64,000 bases of DNA from Natronocalculus amylovorans (lineage in GTDB: Archaea > Halobacteriota > Halobacteria > Halobacteriales > Haloferacaceae): NCBI RefSeq assembly GCF_023638035.1, contig NZ_JAKRVX010000002.1, positions 372,001-436,000 on the forward strand, read 5' to 3'. Shown piece by piece: positions 1 through 8,795 of this stretch; within the stretch, counting starts at the first letter, position 1, and each line of letters begins with the position of its first letter. The notes under the pieces were generated by a model. That model ran no database searches and was not told the DNA's origin. It saw only the letters and a list, made by a program, of their open reading frames with translations. Position numbers and translations under genes: made by a program.

Positions 1-106
1 AAATCTGAGAGATGTACTGCGCTGTGGAATTGACCATCAACAGTGACTCATCGATTGGTGATGGTCGATTGCCACTTAGGGGTTGTTGTGGTTGAAGATA
101 CAGTCT

Positions 107-622
107 CTATCTCTGATATCGGCTGAGCGGGTTCTGCTGTTGGTATCCAGTGGTGGTTTGTTTCAACAGACCAAGCAGAGCAAGCCACTCTACTAGTCGA
201 GCATGGCCCTGCTCCCACGCAGATTCCCATTGTGGATCTCGTAGCTGTTCCCATGGTGGTGCAAGCGATTTTGTGACTTCCAACAGTGACTCCCCCGTTT
301 GGGCTTTCTCATCATCAAAAGCGAGAGCAAGCACTTCCTGCGCGCCAAGCACAGCCGAAACGAATCGTATTCTGATTTCGTCGAGTGGAGGGCGATCGGC
401 GATGCGAACGTATCCCTGTGTAGTGTTGGTTACAAGGGACAAGGCTCGAAGCAGTGTAATCCAATCATGTGCTGTCTGTGGGTCTGTGATGGTACAGCGC
501 CGTTGGATCCGTCGTTTGCACTCGACTTCGGTCGCAGGAACAAGCGGAACTGCACGATGAACGTCCCATACTGTATCAACCGTTTCCGGAGCAGGAGGGA
601 GCCGAGTGAGTTTAATTCGCAT
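107..622 (-). CDS. Conserved-looking hypothetical protein downstream of mch
   Basis: A 171-residue soluble protein of unknown function. I do not recognise a named domain. The sequence is rich in Leu/Glu helices with a short segment around residues 50-75 (TAHDWITLLRALSLV, then TTQGYVRI) that could be a small winged-helix-like fold, but this is only an impression. Its ATG shares one base with the stop codon of mch (TAATG arrangement at 622-624), so the two are very likely co-transcribed and translationally coupled. That coupling and normal codon use are the main reasons to accept it as real. No signal peptide or membrane segment is visible. Confidence 0.7.
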   Translation of the reverse strand: MRIKLTRLPPAPETVDTVWDVHRAVPLVPATEVECKRRIQRRCTITDPQTAHDWITLLRALSLVTNTTQGYVRIADRPPLDEIRIRFVSAVLGAQEVLALAFDDEKAQTGESLLEVTKSLAPPWEQLRDPQWESAWEQGHARLVEWLALLGLLKQTTTGYQQQNPLSRYQR

Positions 623-1557
623 TACTGGAGATCGAAAGACGCTGCAAGCAGTTCCTCATTTGTCTCTCCAACGACATGGGTTGGACCGTTAACCACGTCG
701 ATCGTCACTGTCGCAGGGGCAAAAACAGACGGTGGAATCTCATAGAAGTCCCAGTCTGCATCTGCAAAGATCTCGACAAACGGTGTTCCATACTCCGCTG
801 TTGCGGTTGAGGATACCGAATTAAACACCGAGTCATCCTCGGTCACTTGCAAATATACTTCACCACCATACGCCAGCGCATCATTTGTTCGGCCCATCGC
901 AATGGATTCATCGTAGCTGACCGGTGCGATCGGTGCACGACACGATGCGGAGCGGATATTTTGTGGAGAGTAGTCAAGATCAGAGAGCCTCATAACCGCG
1001 AGCTCCGCAGCACGGGCAGCCATTGTGATGCTTCCAACCATTGATCCAGTTGCGTAAGTAGGCAAGAAGACACCGCTTGGTTCGATCTCAGCTAGTTCTG
1101 CGACATGCTTTGCGATCCGATCGTCTGGGAGTTCTGCAGATTCGATCGAAAGCACAGTGAGATCAAACTGATCATAGTAGTTCATTTTGTCAAAGTCCGA
1201 TTCCATTCGGGCGAGCGCACGCGCAGGACCGGATCCAAGACCATTGTATACATCGAAATCAAGCTCCCAGCCGGCTTTTTGTGAACATAAGAGTGCAATT
1301 CCGGGGTTGTCAGTAGACAGTTCGACATACGGACGTGGTGTGCCGTTTATTGAGCCCATACTTGTATGCACAGATGCTAAGCCTGCAGTCTGGATCTCAG
1401 TAAGAAAGAGTCCGGCCTCAAATCCACCATCCTCTTCAACGCCAAAATCGACAACCGTAGCCCCTGAATCCAATTCGTAGGCATCGATGTTTAGCTCCCC
1501 AGCAAACTCCAACGCCTCATCAAGTAGCTCGATCGCCGATCGATTGATGCTTTCCAT
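622..1557 (-). CDS. mch: Methenyltetrahydromethanopterin cyclohydrolase
   Basis: 311 residues, the normal length of Mch, which interconverts methenyl- and formyl-tetrahydromethanopterin (or the equivalent folate in halophiles) in C1 metabolism. The family signature is clear along the whole length: N-terminal DSGATVVDFGV, STDNPGIALLCSQKAGW, GSGPARALA, the APIAPVSYDE...AMGRTNDA.YGGEVYL stretch near residues 220-250, and the C-terminal PPSVFAPATVTI...GET.EE.L end. The open frame extends 29 codons upstream, but MESINRSAIELL matches the usual start, so 1557 is chosen. It sits 56 nt after a FabG-like gene and overlaps the next ORF by one base. Haloarchaea are not methanogens, so the physiological carrier is uncertain. 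Confidence 0.93.
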   Translation of the reverse strand: MESINRSAIELLDEALEFAGELNIDAYELDSGATVVDFGVEEDGGFEAGLFLTEIQTAGLASVHTSMGSINGTPRPYVELSTDNPGIALLCSQKAGWELDFDVYNGLGSGPARALARMESDFDKMNYYDQFDLTVLSIESAELPDDRIAKHVAELAEIEPSGVFLPTYATGSMVGSITMAARAAELAVMRLSDLDYSPQNIRSASCRAPIAPVSYDESIAMGRTNDALAYGGEVYLQVTEDDSVFNSVSSTATAEYGTPFVEIFADADWDFYEIPPSVFAPATVTIDVVNGPTHVVGETNEELLAASFDLQ

Positions 1558-1613
1558 ATGGCCACCTTGCGCGGCATCTGCTAAAGGGATTGTTGTCCAG
1601 CGGATGGCGGGGA

Positions 1614-2348
1614 CTATCGGAACTGCATCCCACCATTTACACACAGGATTTCCCCTTGTACGTATGGGTTCTCGAGCAGGTATCGCACAGAGTGTGCGAT
1701 TGCATCCGGGTTACATGCGTACTCGGGGAGGTGTGTACCAATTCCCTCATGCCCTTTGAAATTCACAGATTCTAGATACTTCACAATCACATCATTCATG
1801 TCCGTCTCTACTGGGCCGGGTGCGATCGCATTGACTTGAACGCCATCGTCTCCAAACTCTCTCGCAAGCGCGCGTGTCAACCCGTGGAGTCCAGCCTTGC
1901 TTGCAGCATACGACGCATCAACGGTTCCACCAGTACCCCCGATACTAGAGATCATCACCACATCACCGCTTGTCTCCCGTAGCGCAGATGCTGCAGCCTG
2001 TGTTACATAGAACGCTCCCGAAAGGTTGGTTCCAATCACTGACTGCCACTGTGCTGGCTCGATTTCTTCGACCTGTGCGGGTCGGGTTATCCCTGCGTTG
2101 TTGACCACTGCTGTAATCTCGCCATACTCCTCACGTGCAATTGAGATCAGTTTTGTTGCGTCATCTGGATTCGATACATCTGCTTGCACCGAAACAGCGT
2201 CTCCGCCGTCAGCTTCGATCGCAGCAACGGTTTCGGCTGCAGCCGACGCATCCGATCGGTAGTTTACAACAACGGGCGTCGTCTCGCCCACCTCTTCGCT
2301 AATTGCACGTCCGATTCCTCTACTCCCACCGGTTACGATAACTGCCAT
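1614..2348 (-). CDS. Short-chain dehydrogenase/reductase, FabG-like
   Basis: 244 residues, classical SDR. The Rossmann glycine motif TGGSRGIG is at residues 6-13, NNAG near 83-86, the catalytic Ser in VMISSIGG (134-135) and YAASK at 147-151, followed by IAPGPVET and the C-terminal NGG end typical of 3-oxoacyl-ACP reductase-like enzymes. It probably reduces a 3-oxoacyl thioester or related ketone with NAD(P)H; haloarchaeal homologues often serve acetoacetyl-CoA reduction or have unknown substrates. The open frame runs 30 codons further upstream, but MAVIVTGG is the natural SDR start. Upstream neighbour is a thiamine-binding-type gene 43 nt away, downstream is mch, all on one strand. Confidence 0.9.
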   Translation of the reverse strand: MAVIVTGGSRGIGRAISEEVGETTPVVVNYRSDASAAAETVAAIEADGGDAVSVQADVSNPDDATKLISIAREEYGEITAVVNNAGITRPAQVEEIEPAQWQSVIGTNLSGAFYVTQAAASALRETSGDVVMISSIGGTGGTVDASYAASKAGLHGLTRALAREFGDDGVQVNAIAPGPVETDMNDVIVKYLESVNFKGHEGIGTHLPEYACNPDAIAHSVRYLLENPYVQGEILCVNGGMQFR

Positions 2349-2391
2349 ACTATACGCACTACTATCGAGTAGTAATAGGTGGTGGTACTCG

Positions 2392-2703
2392 TTATCGATC
2401 GCGTTTTGCGGAGCGACCAAGATGTTTCTCAACAGCATCCACCTTCGCTTGTGCGTGCTGTTGCACCGTTCGTTTGTCGTCTATTTTAAGAAACGTGCTG
2501 ACGCGATCGCCCTCAACTGCGTTGTGAGCACCAGCAACCGCGGCGAGAAGCTCCTCAATGGTGTCCGCTTCAATGACGGTTCCCATCGGGTTTGTTTCGT
2601 ACGATACATCGTACGCTTCGAGCGCGGCAACTGCCTTTGCGACTTCGCCTGACATACTGCCTTCGGTGACGGGTGCAACACTCAACAGTGCAATAACGGT
2701 CAT
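2392..2703 (-). CDS. MTH1187-type (UPF0045) thiamine-binding protein
   Basis: A 103-residue protein beginning MTVIALLSVAPVTEG, the hallmark N-terminus of the MTH1187/YkoF-like family. It also carries the SYETNPMGTVIEA strand and the RVSTFLKIDDK segment. Members form ferredoxin-like alpha/beta oligomers, and several bind thiamine or HMP, suggesting a carrier or sensing role rather than catalysis. The ORF is open for 90 more codons upstream, but that part is low-complexity and overlaps the divergent gene, so ATG 2703 is preferred. It lies just ahead of the SDR and mch genes on the same strand. The thiamine salvage genes thiM/thiE are about 40 kb away in this window, so any link is indirect. Confidence 0.85.
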   Translation of the reverse strand: MTVIALLSVAPVTEGSMSGEVAKAVAALEAYDVSYETNPMGTVIEADTIEELLAAVAGAHNAVEGDRVSTFLKIDDKRTVQQHAQAKVDAVEKHLGRSAKRDR

Positions 2704-2792
2704 ACACTGGTGTTCGATCGCACACATTGTAACTACAATGGTCGATGCAGCACTGACAGCAACTTTTTCGACTCGCAGACTGTAGCGGAGGT

Positions 2793-3068
2793 ATGGCCGA
2801 GCCATATCTTTCACATCCAGTTCGACGATTGCGAACTGACCCGACGCCGGACGATTCCGTTTCGCTCGTTGTTGAACTGGACTCGCTTTCACCAGCGTCG
2901 CTCGAGTCGCACGCTGATGACTGTGATGGGACGGTTGAGCGTGAGCTTGGGTTTGACGCACATCTTGTGACACTCCCAGAATTGCAGGTCGATACCTTCT
3001 GTGAGGTAGACGGCGTGGTCCGCATTGAAACCGCAGATACGATCGGAATCACGCCTCCGCCAGAATAA
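2793..3068 (+). CDS. Small acidic protein of unknown function
   Basis: 91 residues, acidic, no cysteines except two and no membrane segment. A GGAG ribosome-binding-like sequence lies at 2787-2790, six bases before the ATG. The gene is divergent from the MTH1187-type gene with an 89-nt shared upstream region. I do not recognise a domain. The high Asp/Glu content and balanced codon use are what a soluble halophilic protein looks like, which supports it being coded rather than a chance frame. Length and absence of a named family keep the confidence moderate. Confidence 0.6.
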   Translation: MAEPYLSHPVRRLRTDPTPDDSVSLVVELDSLSPASLESHADDCDGTVERELGFDAHLVTLPELQVDTFCEVDGVVRIETADTIGITPPPE

Positions 3069-3220
3069 AATAAGGGCGAGCGAGTGCTCACGACGCTGCA
3101 TATCGAAAACCGCGCTGGCTGGAGTGTGACCCTCGATCGGACGTATCGTGTCGCTGCGTGAGATATCTCTGATTCAAATCCATCGAGTACAGCCGCTCAC
3201 AATATTGGTTGAGACAAAAA

Positions 3221-3291
3221 TGCGCTGGCTGGGATTTGAACCCAGGTTGTGACCATGGCAAGGTCACGTGATACCACTACACTACCAGCGC
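3221..3291 (-). tRNA. tRNA-Gly (GCC)
   Basis: Read on the minus strand this folds into a complete tRNA: acceptor stem GCGCTGG (3285-3291) pairing with CCAGCGC (3222-3228 complement) plus discriminator A. The D-arm contains GTGTAGTGGTATCAC, the anticodon arm GACCTTGCCATGGTC has GCC in the loop, and the T-arm has GGTTCAAATCC. No intron is present. The 3' CCA is not encoded. Confidence 0.96.
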
Positions 3292-3330
3292 AGTTACGCG
3301 TTCTCGCATTTCTATCTAACTGGCGGTTTA

Positions 3331-3340
3331 CGTATAAGAG
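3331..3340 (-). promoter_or_regulatory. Candidate TATA box for tRNA-Gly
   Basis: On the minus strand CTTATACG lies about 40-49 nt before the 5' end of tRNA-Gly. The spacing is a little long for an archaeal TATA box but would fit a short 5' leader that is processed off. Confidence 0.35.
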
Positions 3341-3394
3341 TTGCGAATCAATCGCTGATTGACGTGAAAACACACACCAAGCGTAGAGGTATGT

Positions 3395-4573
3395 TCACTC
3401 GACAATGGCAGTTGTCACGAGCCGTGTCCCATCCGTTATATCGAACTGTGCTCCACCCTCAGCGCTGGTACTGACATCAAATTCCCATCCATGCGCATCG
3501 ATGATCCGTTGGACGATCGTGAGCCCGATTCCAGTGCTCTCATTGGTTGAGTATCCCGATGCAAGAATTGCATCTCGGGTCTCTGGTTGAATTCCAGGTC
3601 CATCATCTGCAATATAGAATCCAGTTGGTCCACCAGCTACCGTTGACCGTGTTGTGGTTGTGATTGGTTCAATTGGTCCAACACGAATCGAGACGGCTTG
3701 CTGGCTGTTTTCGATCGCATTCCGAAACAGATTCTCAAACACTTGCTGGAGTCGATTTCGATCCGCAGAGAGTGTCGTCGATCCTTCAATGGTAAGCGTT
3801 GCCTCTCCTGTGTGAACATTCTCCCACGCAGTCAGCGCAAGCGTTTCGAGATCGACAGCGGTCCGATCATGAATCACATTCCCGTGTGTTGCTAGTGCTA
3901 ACAAGTCCTCGATGAGTGTGTTCATCCGATCAAGTGCTGATTCGATCGTGTCAAACGTCTCTTCTGCGTCAGTACAGGCTTGTTTTGCGAGATCTACATG
4001 GCCGCTTGCAACATTGAGTGGATTCCGTAAATCATGCGACACAAACCCGATAAATTCCTCTAGCTGGTCGTGCTGGAGCCGAAGTGTGTGCTCACGGGTT
4101 GCCCGTTCCAGTGCCGCGGTCGTATTAGATGAGAGCAGTTGTCCAATCTGCACGACGGCTTGCGCATTAAATGACTCATCAGTAGTTGCGAGATGTAAGA
4201 TGCCGTACCCTCCAAGTGGGAAGATAGTCCCGGACTGTGGATTATAACGTGAACTGTCTGCATGTGAACAAGGTTCAAGACGGTACTTTTTGATCGACTG
4301 CGATTCAAATGCTGACCATGCACGCGCGTTCCCGGCAGTTGCTGTAATCGTCGTATTAAAAATAGTCGCTGCCTGGTCGCTGTGTGCAATGAGTTGGAGC
4401 GCCTCCTGATCCGGACTAGCGATCCAAACACCACAGAGCGGAAGTTCGAGGATGTTTTCAGCAGCAGTAACTGCGATCTCACAGATTTCCTGCTGCGTTT
4501 GTGCAGCCATCAGTTTCTGTGTTGCATGGTGCAAAGCCGCTAGCTCTGCAGCCGTTGCCTGCTGTTCGCCCAT
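3395..4573 (-). CDS. GAF-domain histidine kinase
   Basis: 392 residues, cytoplasmic (no membrane segment). An N-terminal GAF-like sensor covers about residues 10-155. A HisKA dimerisation domain follows with the H-box SHDLRNPL (phospho-acceptor His180). The HATPase domain has an N-box (NLFRNAIENS, about 281-290), G1 box DDGPGI (323-328) and G2 box STGIGL (346-351). It would autophosphorylate on His and pass the phosphate to a response regulator. No receiver or output gene is adjacent, so it is an orphan kinase here, common in haloarchaea. Its 5' end is divergent from the ribosomal operon across a 200-nt spacer. Confidence 0.92.
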   Translation of the reverse strand: MGEQQATAAELAALHHATQKLMAAQTQQEICEIAVTAAENILELPLCGVWIASPDQEALQLIAHSDQAATIFNTTITATAGNARAWSAFESQSIKKYRLEPCSHADSSRYNPQSGTIFPLGGYGILHLATTDESFNAQAVVQIGQLLSSNTTAALERATREHTLRLQHDQLEEFIGFVSHDLRNPLNVASGHVDLAKQACTDAEETFDTIESALDRMNTLIEDLLALATHGNVIHDRTAVDLETLALTAWENVHTGEATLTIEGSTTLSADRNRLQQVFENLFRNAIENSQQAVSIRVGPIEPITTTTRSTVAGGPTGFYIADDGPGIQPETRDAILASGYSTNESTGIGLTIVQRIIDAHGWEFDVSTSAEGGAQFDITDGTRLVTTAIVE

Positions 4574-4699
4574 ACACGGTACTATTTCGAGAGCTACAAA
4601 TGTCTACTGACGGATGACCGCGGGCGAAACCTCGGCGACCATGTGACAGGTAAACACAGCTAATCGGCTGTTTTCAAGGGTGTCAAAGCTCCACACGCC

Positions 4700-4726
4700 T
4701 GATTTATTCCGCTACCCTTTTAGGGC
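4700..4726 (+). promoter_or_regulatory. Candidate promoter of the ribosomal protein operon
   Basis: Two A/T-rich candidates, GATTTATTCC (4701-4710) and CCCTTTTAGGG (4716-4726), stand about 50-70 nt before the first gene of the operon. Either could be the TATA element, giving a leader of roughly 25-45 nt. The choice cannot be made by eye. Confidence 0.35.
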
Positions 4727-4773
4727 CTGATACGGTAGCAAAGTCACAGTCTAGTGATGAGGCGAAATCGACA

Positions 4774-5616
4774 ATGGAACTGACACTACTGGTTCCGTCG
4801 TCGATCATCCGGGAAGCCGAAGATAAACGCGAGGCAACTCGCAAGCTCGGATACGTCGCCCGTGCGGCGGCGGTATTCGGTGCCAATCGGCTTTGCGTCT
4901 TCCCTGACCGGGATGGCGAAACCCGATGGGGCAAGGAGTTCGTTATCACGGTGTTGTCGTACGCGGCAACACCCCCATACCTCCGACAGGAGTTGTGGGA
5001 GCAACGAAGCGAACTCCAATACGCTGGGATCATCCCACCGCTCCGCGCATCATCACGGACATCGACCGACCCAGACGGGCCGGTCGAACAAACGGGAATC
5101 GTGACCGAGGTCGGACCTGAAGGCCGCGTCCGGGTCAATTGCGGACTGCAACACCCGATCTCCCTGCTTGTACCACCAACGATGGAGGATCCAAGTAAGG
5201 GAGAACGCGTCACCGTCAGGATCTCTTCGCGAGAACCGGTCCGTGCTCGCCTTGTCAACGAGGCCCCCCCGGGCTTCGATGTGAAGGCCATGGACCTGGC
5301 GGAAGCACTCACCACCGAATCCGGATTACGGATTGCCACGTCTCGATATGGAGAACCACTCTCCATTTCGCGGCTTGGAGAACTCGCCCCGCAGACGCGG
5401 GCAGGACTTACCGTTGTCTTTGGATCACCCGGTCGAGGGCTTCCAGAAATCCTTGGGGTTACCCCCGAGGCCATTACGGCCGCCGAAGGCGGTCCAGTCG
5501 AACCCGATCCGGGGTTCGACCTCTGGCTCAATACGATCCCGCGACAGGCAAGCGATGTGGTGCGAACTGAAGAAGCGATGTTCGCATCCCTCAGTTGCCT
5601 AACGCTCACGGAGTGA
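4774..5616 (+). CDS. SPOUT-family RNA methyltransferase (COG2106 type)
   Basis: 280 residues. Looks like the archaeal COG2106/Methyltrn_RNA_3 family: an alpha/beta knot methyltransferase with an inserted OB-like domain (about residues 105-165, containing GIVTEVGPEGRVRVNCG). The C-terminal knot region has TVVFGSPGRGLPEIL and the late NTIPRQASDVVRTEEA segment, where the S-adenosylmethionine pocket is expected. It probably methylates a uridine in rRNA. It is the first gene of the ribosomal operon, only 4 nt before rpl3, a context that fits a role in ribosome maturation. A long antisense frame over this gene is a shadow. Confidence 0.85.
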   Translation: MELTLLVPSSIIREAEDKREATRKLGYVARAAAVFGANRLCVFPDRDGETRWGKEFVITVLSYAATPPYLRQELWEQRSELQYAGIIPPLRASSRTSTDPDGPVEQTGIVTEVGPEGRVRVNCGLQHPISLLVPPTMEDPSKGERVTVRISSREPVRARLVNEAPPGFDVKAMDLAEALTTESGLRIATSRYGEPLSISRLGELAPQTRAGLTVVFGSPGRGLPEILGVTPEAITAAEGGPVEPDPGFDLWLNTIPRQASDVVRTEEAMFASLSCLTLTE

Positions 5617-5620
5617 ACAT

Positions 5621-6637
5621 ATGCCACAACCAAGCAGACCACGAAAAGGCTCGATGGGCTTCGGCCCGCGGACGCGTAGCACTAGCGAAGTGCCTCGCGT
5701 TCGTTCGTGGCCAGATGACGATGGGTCCCCTGCACTGCAGGGCTTTGCCGGCTATAAAGCGGGCATGACTCACGTTGTCATGGTTAACGACGAGGCGAAC
5801 TCTCCACGGGAAGGAATGGAAGAGTCTATTCCAGTCACCGTTGTCGAGACACCGCCAATGCGTGCAGTTGCCGTCCGAGCCTACGAAGACACGCCGTATG
5901 GATCGCAGCCGGTTACCGAGGTTTGGGCCTCGGAATTCCACGAGGACCTCGATCGCGTCCTCGACCTACCGGCAGAAAACACCTTCGAGGAGGACTCGGA
6001 GGCCCTTTTGAGTCTCGTCGAAGACGGCGCAGTTGATGACATCCGCGTTATCACACACACTGTCCCAGGCGAACTCAAAAACGTTCCAAAAAAGAAGCCA
6101 GACGTTATGGAAACGCGCGTCGGTGGCGGCTCCATCCAGGAGCGAGCTGACTTTGCGCTTTCGCTGCTCGAAGAGGGCGGCGAACATGCGTTTGGTGACG
6201 TATTCCGTGCCGGAGAGTACATTGATGCGTCCGGTATTACCAAAGGAAAAGGAACGCAAGGTCCCGTCAAACGATGGGGCGTTCAGAAACGGAAAGGAAA
6301 ACACGCACGTCAAGGATGGCGTCGACGGATCGGAAACCTCGGCCCGTGGAACCCATCGCGTGTGCGTTCAACCGTTCCACAGCAAGGACAGACCGGCTAC
6401 CACCAGCGAACAGAGCTCAACAAGCGACTCATTGACTTCGACGAAGGTAACGACGCATCCGTCGATGGCGGATTCGTCAACTACGGTGAAGTCAACGGTC
6501 ATTACGCGCTCGTCAAAGGTTCGCTGCCTGGCCCGAACAAGCGGCTTCTGCGGTTCCGCCCGGCCATCCGGCCGAACGACCAACCGCGCCTCGATCCAGA
6601 GGTGCGCTACGTCTCCACCGCATCTAATCAGGGATAA
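5621..6637 (+). CDS. rpl3: Large ribosomal subunit protein uL3
   Basis: 338 residues, the archaeal length for uL3. The N-terminus (RPRKGSMGFGPR) and the conserved core GVTKGKG-like stretch (ASGITKGKGTQGPVKRWG) followed by RKGKHARQGWRRRIGNLGPWNPSRV are diagnostic. This loop reaches toward the peptidyl transferase centre. It starts 4 nt after the SPOUT gene and ends 3 nt before rpl4, so it is clearly within one transcription unit. The many Asp/Glu residues around positions 100-150 reflect halophilic adaptation. Confidence 0.98.
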   Translation: MPQPSRPRKGSMGFGPRTRSTSEVPRVRSWPDDDGSPALQGFAGYKAGMTHVVMVNDEANSPREGMEESIPVTVVETPPMRAVAVRAYEDTPYGSQPVTEVWASEFHEDLDRVLDLPAENTFEEDSEALLSLVEDGAVDDIRVITHTVPGELKNVPKKKPDVMETRVGGGSIQERADFALSLLEEGGEHAFGDVFRAGEYIDASGITKGKGTQGPVKRWGVQKRKGKHARQGWRRRIGNLGPWNPSRVRSTVPQQGQTGYHQRTELNKRLIDFDEGNDASVDGGFVNYGEVNGHYALVKGSLPGPNKRLLRFRPAIRPNDQPRLDPEVRYVSTASNQG

Positions 6638-6640
6638 AAC

Positions 6641-7384
6641 ATGGACGCGACAGTACATGACCTGAACGGTGACGACGCCGGTACGATTGAGCTTCCGGCA
6701 GTGTTTGATACACCATACCGACCGGACCTCATCCAGAAGGCCGTCGTTGCCGCACAGGCAAACAAGAAGCAGGCCTACGGATCAGACCCACTCGCAGGAA
6801 TGCGAACCCCTGCCGAATCGCTCGGTAGCGGGCGTGGTCTTGCTCACGTTCCGCGTGAGAACGGTCAAGCTCGACGTGTTCCGCAAGCGGTTGGCGGACG
6901 CCGAGCACACCCACCGAAGGCTGAGAAAGACCAGGGCAAATCGATCAATAAAAAAGAGCGCAAGTTCGCAACGCGATCGGCACTCGCAGCAACCGCTGAT
7001 CCAGAGCTTGTCGCAGAACGTGGACATCAGTTCGACGACGATGTTGAACTGCCACTTGTTGTCTCCGATGAGTTTGAAGACCTCGTCAAAACGAAAGAGG
7101 TTGCTGAACTTCTCGACGCACTCGGTGTCTCTGCAGACATCGAGCGCGCAGACAACAAGAAAGTCCGAGCTGGACGTGGAAAGACACGTGGTCGGAAGTA
7201 CAAACGAGCGAAATCGATCCTCTTTGTCACAAGCGAAGAGCCATCCCGTGCCGCACGGAACCTCGCAGGCGTCGATGTTGCAACTGCAGCAAACGTCAAT
7301 GTCGAGGATCTGGCACCGGGTACCCACGCCGGTCGACTGACGCTCTTTACGGAGTCTGCACTTGCGGAGGTGGCTGACCGATGA
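6641..7384 (+). CDS. rpl4: Large ribosomal subunit protein uL4
   Basis: 247 residues, archaeal uL4 (L4e type). Clear core: YGSDPLAGMRTPAESLGSGRG near residues 45-65 (the tunnel-lining extended loop), then RVPQAVGGRRAHPPK, and ARAGRGKTRGRKYKRAKSIL-like region around 185-200. It binds domain I of 23S rRNA and lines the exit tunnel. Its stop overlaps the ATG of rpl23 by 4 bases (ATGA), suggesting coupled translation. Confidence 0.98.
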   Translation: MDATVHDLNGDDAGTIELPAVFDTPYRPDLIQKAVVAAQANKKQAYGSDPLAGMRTPAESLGSGRGLAHVPRENGQARRVPQAVGGRRAHPPKAEKDQGKSINKKERKFATRSALAATADPELVAERGHQFDDDVELPLVVSDEFEDLVKTKEVAELLDALGVSADIERADNKKVRAGRGKTRGRKYKRAKSILFVTSEEPSRAARNLAGVDVATAANVNVEDLAPGTHAGRLTLFTESALAEVADR

Positions 7385-7635
7385 GTTCCATTATTCAACA
7401 TCCGATCGTTACCGAGAAGGCGATGAACGAGATGGACTTTGACAACAAACTCCAGTTCCTCGTTCATATTGACGCCTCGAAAGGCGACATCACCGAAGAA
7501 GTTGAGGATCGATACGATGTTTCGATCGTCAAAGTCAACACACAGGTGACGCCGAAAGGCAAAAAGAAAGCAACCGTCACACTCAGCGAGGATGACGATG
7601 CGACAGAGATCGCCTCGCGAATTGGGGTGTTCTAA
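7381..7635 (+). CDS. rpl23: Large ribosomal subunit protein uL23
   Basis: 84 residues, the compact archaeal form. N-terminal IIQHPIVTEKAMNEM is the family signature, and VKVNTQVTPKGKKKATVTL is the rRNA-binding loop. uL23 sits at the exit tunnel opening and docks the signal recognition particle and Sec translocon. It overlaps rpl4 by 4 nt, and its TAA abuts the ATG of rpl2 with no spacer. Confidence 0.97.
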   Translation: MSSIIQHPIVTEKAMNEMDFDNKLQFLVHIDASKGDITEEVEDRYDVSIVKVNTQVTPKGKKKATVTLSEDDDATEIASRIGVF

Positions 7636-8367
7636 ATGGGACGACGAATTCAAGGCCAACGACGTGGACGCGGTGGCTCAACCTTCCGTGCCCCGTCGCA
7701 CCGATACAAGGCTGAACTGTCACACAAACGTGCCGAAAATAGAGACACGATCTCGGGAACGGTTGTCGATATTGAACACGACCCGGCTCGAGCAGCGCCG
7801 CTTGCAGACATCGAGTTTGAAGATGGCGATCGCCGCCTTGTCCTCGCTCCAGAGGGCGTCACGGTCGGCGAAGAGATTCAAGTCGGTGTCTCCGCAGAGA
7901 TCAAGCCAGGAAACACCCTCCCGCTCGGAGAAATCCCAGAGGGAGTTCCAGTGTGTAACGTTGAGAGCCAGCCGGGTGACGGCGGAAAGTTCGCTCGTGC
8001 ATCCGGAGTCTCAGCACAGCTTCTCACACACGACAAAACAGTCGCTGTTGTGAAACTCCCAAGCGGAGAGGTCAAACGGCTCAACCCACAGTGCCGCGCT
8101 ACGATCGGTGTGGTTGCTGGTGGTGGCCGAACCGAAAAGCCGTTCGTCAAAGCTGGAAAGAAATACCACAAAATGAAGGCACGAGGGACGAAGTATCCAC
8201 GTGTCCGTGGTGTTGCAATGAACGCCGTCGACCACCCATTCGGTGGCGGTGGTCGCCAGCACCCAGGAAAGCCGAAATCCGTCTCACGTGATGCACCACC
8301 AGGACGGAAGGTCGGTGACATCGCCTCGAAACGAACGGGACGAGGCGGAAAAGGAGGCAGAAAGTAA
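7636..8367 (+). CDS. rpl2: Large ribosomal subunit protein uL2
   Basis: 243 residues, archaeal uL2. The sequence starts [26 protein letters not shown]-like (family start) and carries the catalytic-centre loop [16 protein letters not shown] near residues 192-207, whose His is important for peptidyl transfer and subunit association in this family. The C-terminus ends [11 protein letters not shown]. It lies between rpl23 and rps19 in the canonical order. Confidence 0.98.
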   Translation: MGRRIQGQRRGRGGSTFRAPSHRYKAELSHKRAENRDTISGTVVDIEHDPARAAPLADIEFEDGDRRLVLAPEGVTVGEEIQVGVSAEIKPGNTLPLGEIPEGVPVCNVESQPGDGGKFARASGVSAQLLTHDKTVAVVKLPSGEVKRLNPQCRATIGVVAGGGRTEKPFVKAGKKYHKMKARGTKYPRVRGVAMNAVDHPFGGGGRQHPGKPKSVSRDAPPGRKVGDIASKRTGRGGKGGRK

Positions 8368-8369
8368 TC

Positions 8370-8792
8370 ATGAGTACTGACTACCGTACTGGCCGTGAAG
8401 GTGAGTTCACCTACCGCGGTCACACGCTTGACGAGCTGCAGGAGATGGAGCTTGACGATGTCGCAGAACTGTTGCCCGCACGACAGCGGCGAACCATTGT
8501 CCGCGGCCTTTCAGAGGAGCACGAAAAGCTTCTCAACAAGGTCGAAGGCAAGACCGACGAAGAGACCGCAAACAACCCGGTCCGGACACACCTGCGGGAC
8601 ATGCCAGTCCTTCCAGCGTTTGTCGGACTCACGTTTGCGGTGTACACCGGACAGAGCTTCGAGCGCGTCAAGGTGCAGCCTGAGATGATCGGCCACTACC
8701 TTGGCGAGTTCCAGCTTACCCGGAACTCGGTCGAGCACGGACAGGCCGGTATCGGCGCGACCCGGTCCTCGAAGTTCGTGCCACTCAAATAA
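8370..8792 (+). CDS. rps19: Small ribosomal subunit protein uS19
   Basis: 140 residues, longer than bacterial S19 because of the archaeal N-terminal extension ([27 protein letters not shown]). The core includes [24 protein letters not shown] and the C-terminal [21 protein letters not shown] region. It binds the head of 16S rRNA with uS13. The gene begins 2 nt after rpl2. Confidence 0.97.
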   Translation: MSTDYRTGREGEFTYRGHTLDELQEMELDDVAELLPARQRRTIVRGLSEEHEKLLNKVEGKTDEETANNPVRTHLRDMPVLPAFVGLTFAVYTGQSFERVKVQPEMIGHYLGEFQLTRNSVEHGQAGIGATRSSKFVPLK

Positions 8793-8795
8793 ACC

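Noticed and set aside
4704-5642. 312-codon open frame antisense to the SPOUT methyltransferase gene
   Set aside because: It is complementary to a clear gene and its translation is Ser/Arg/Thr-rich with no recognisable domain, as expected of a shadow frame.
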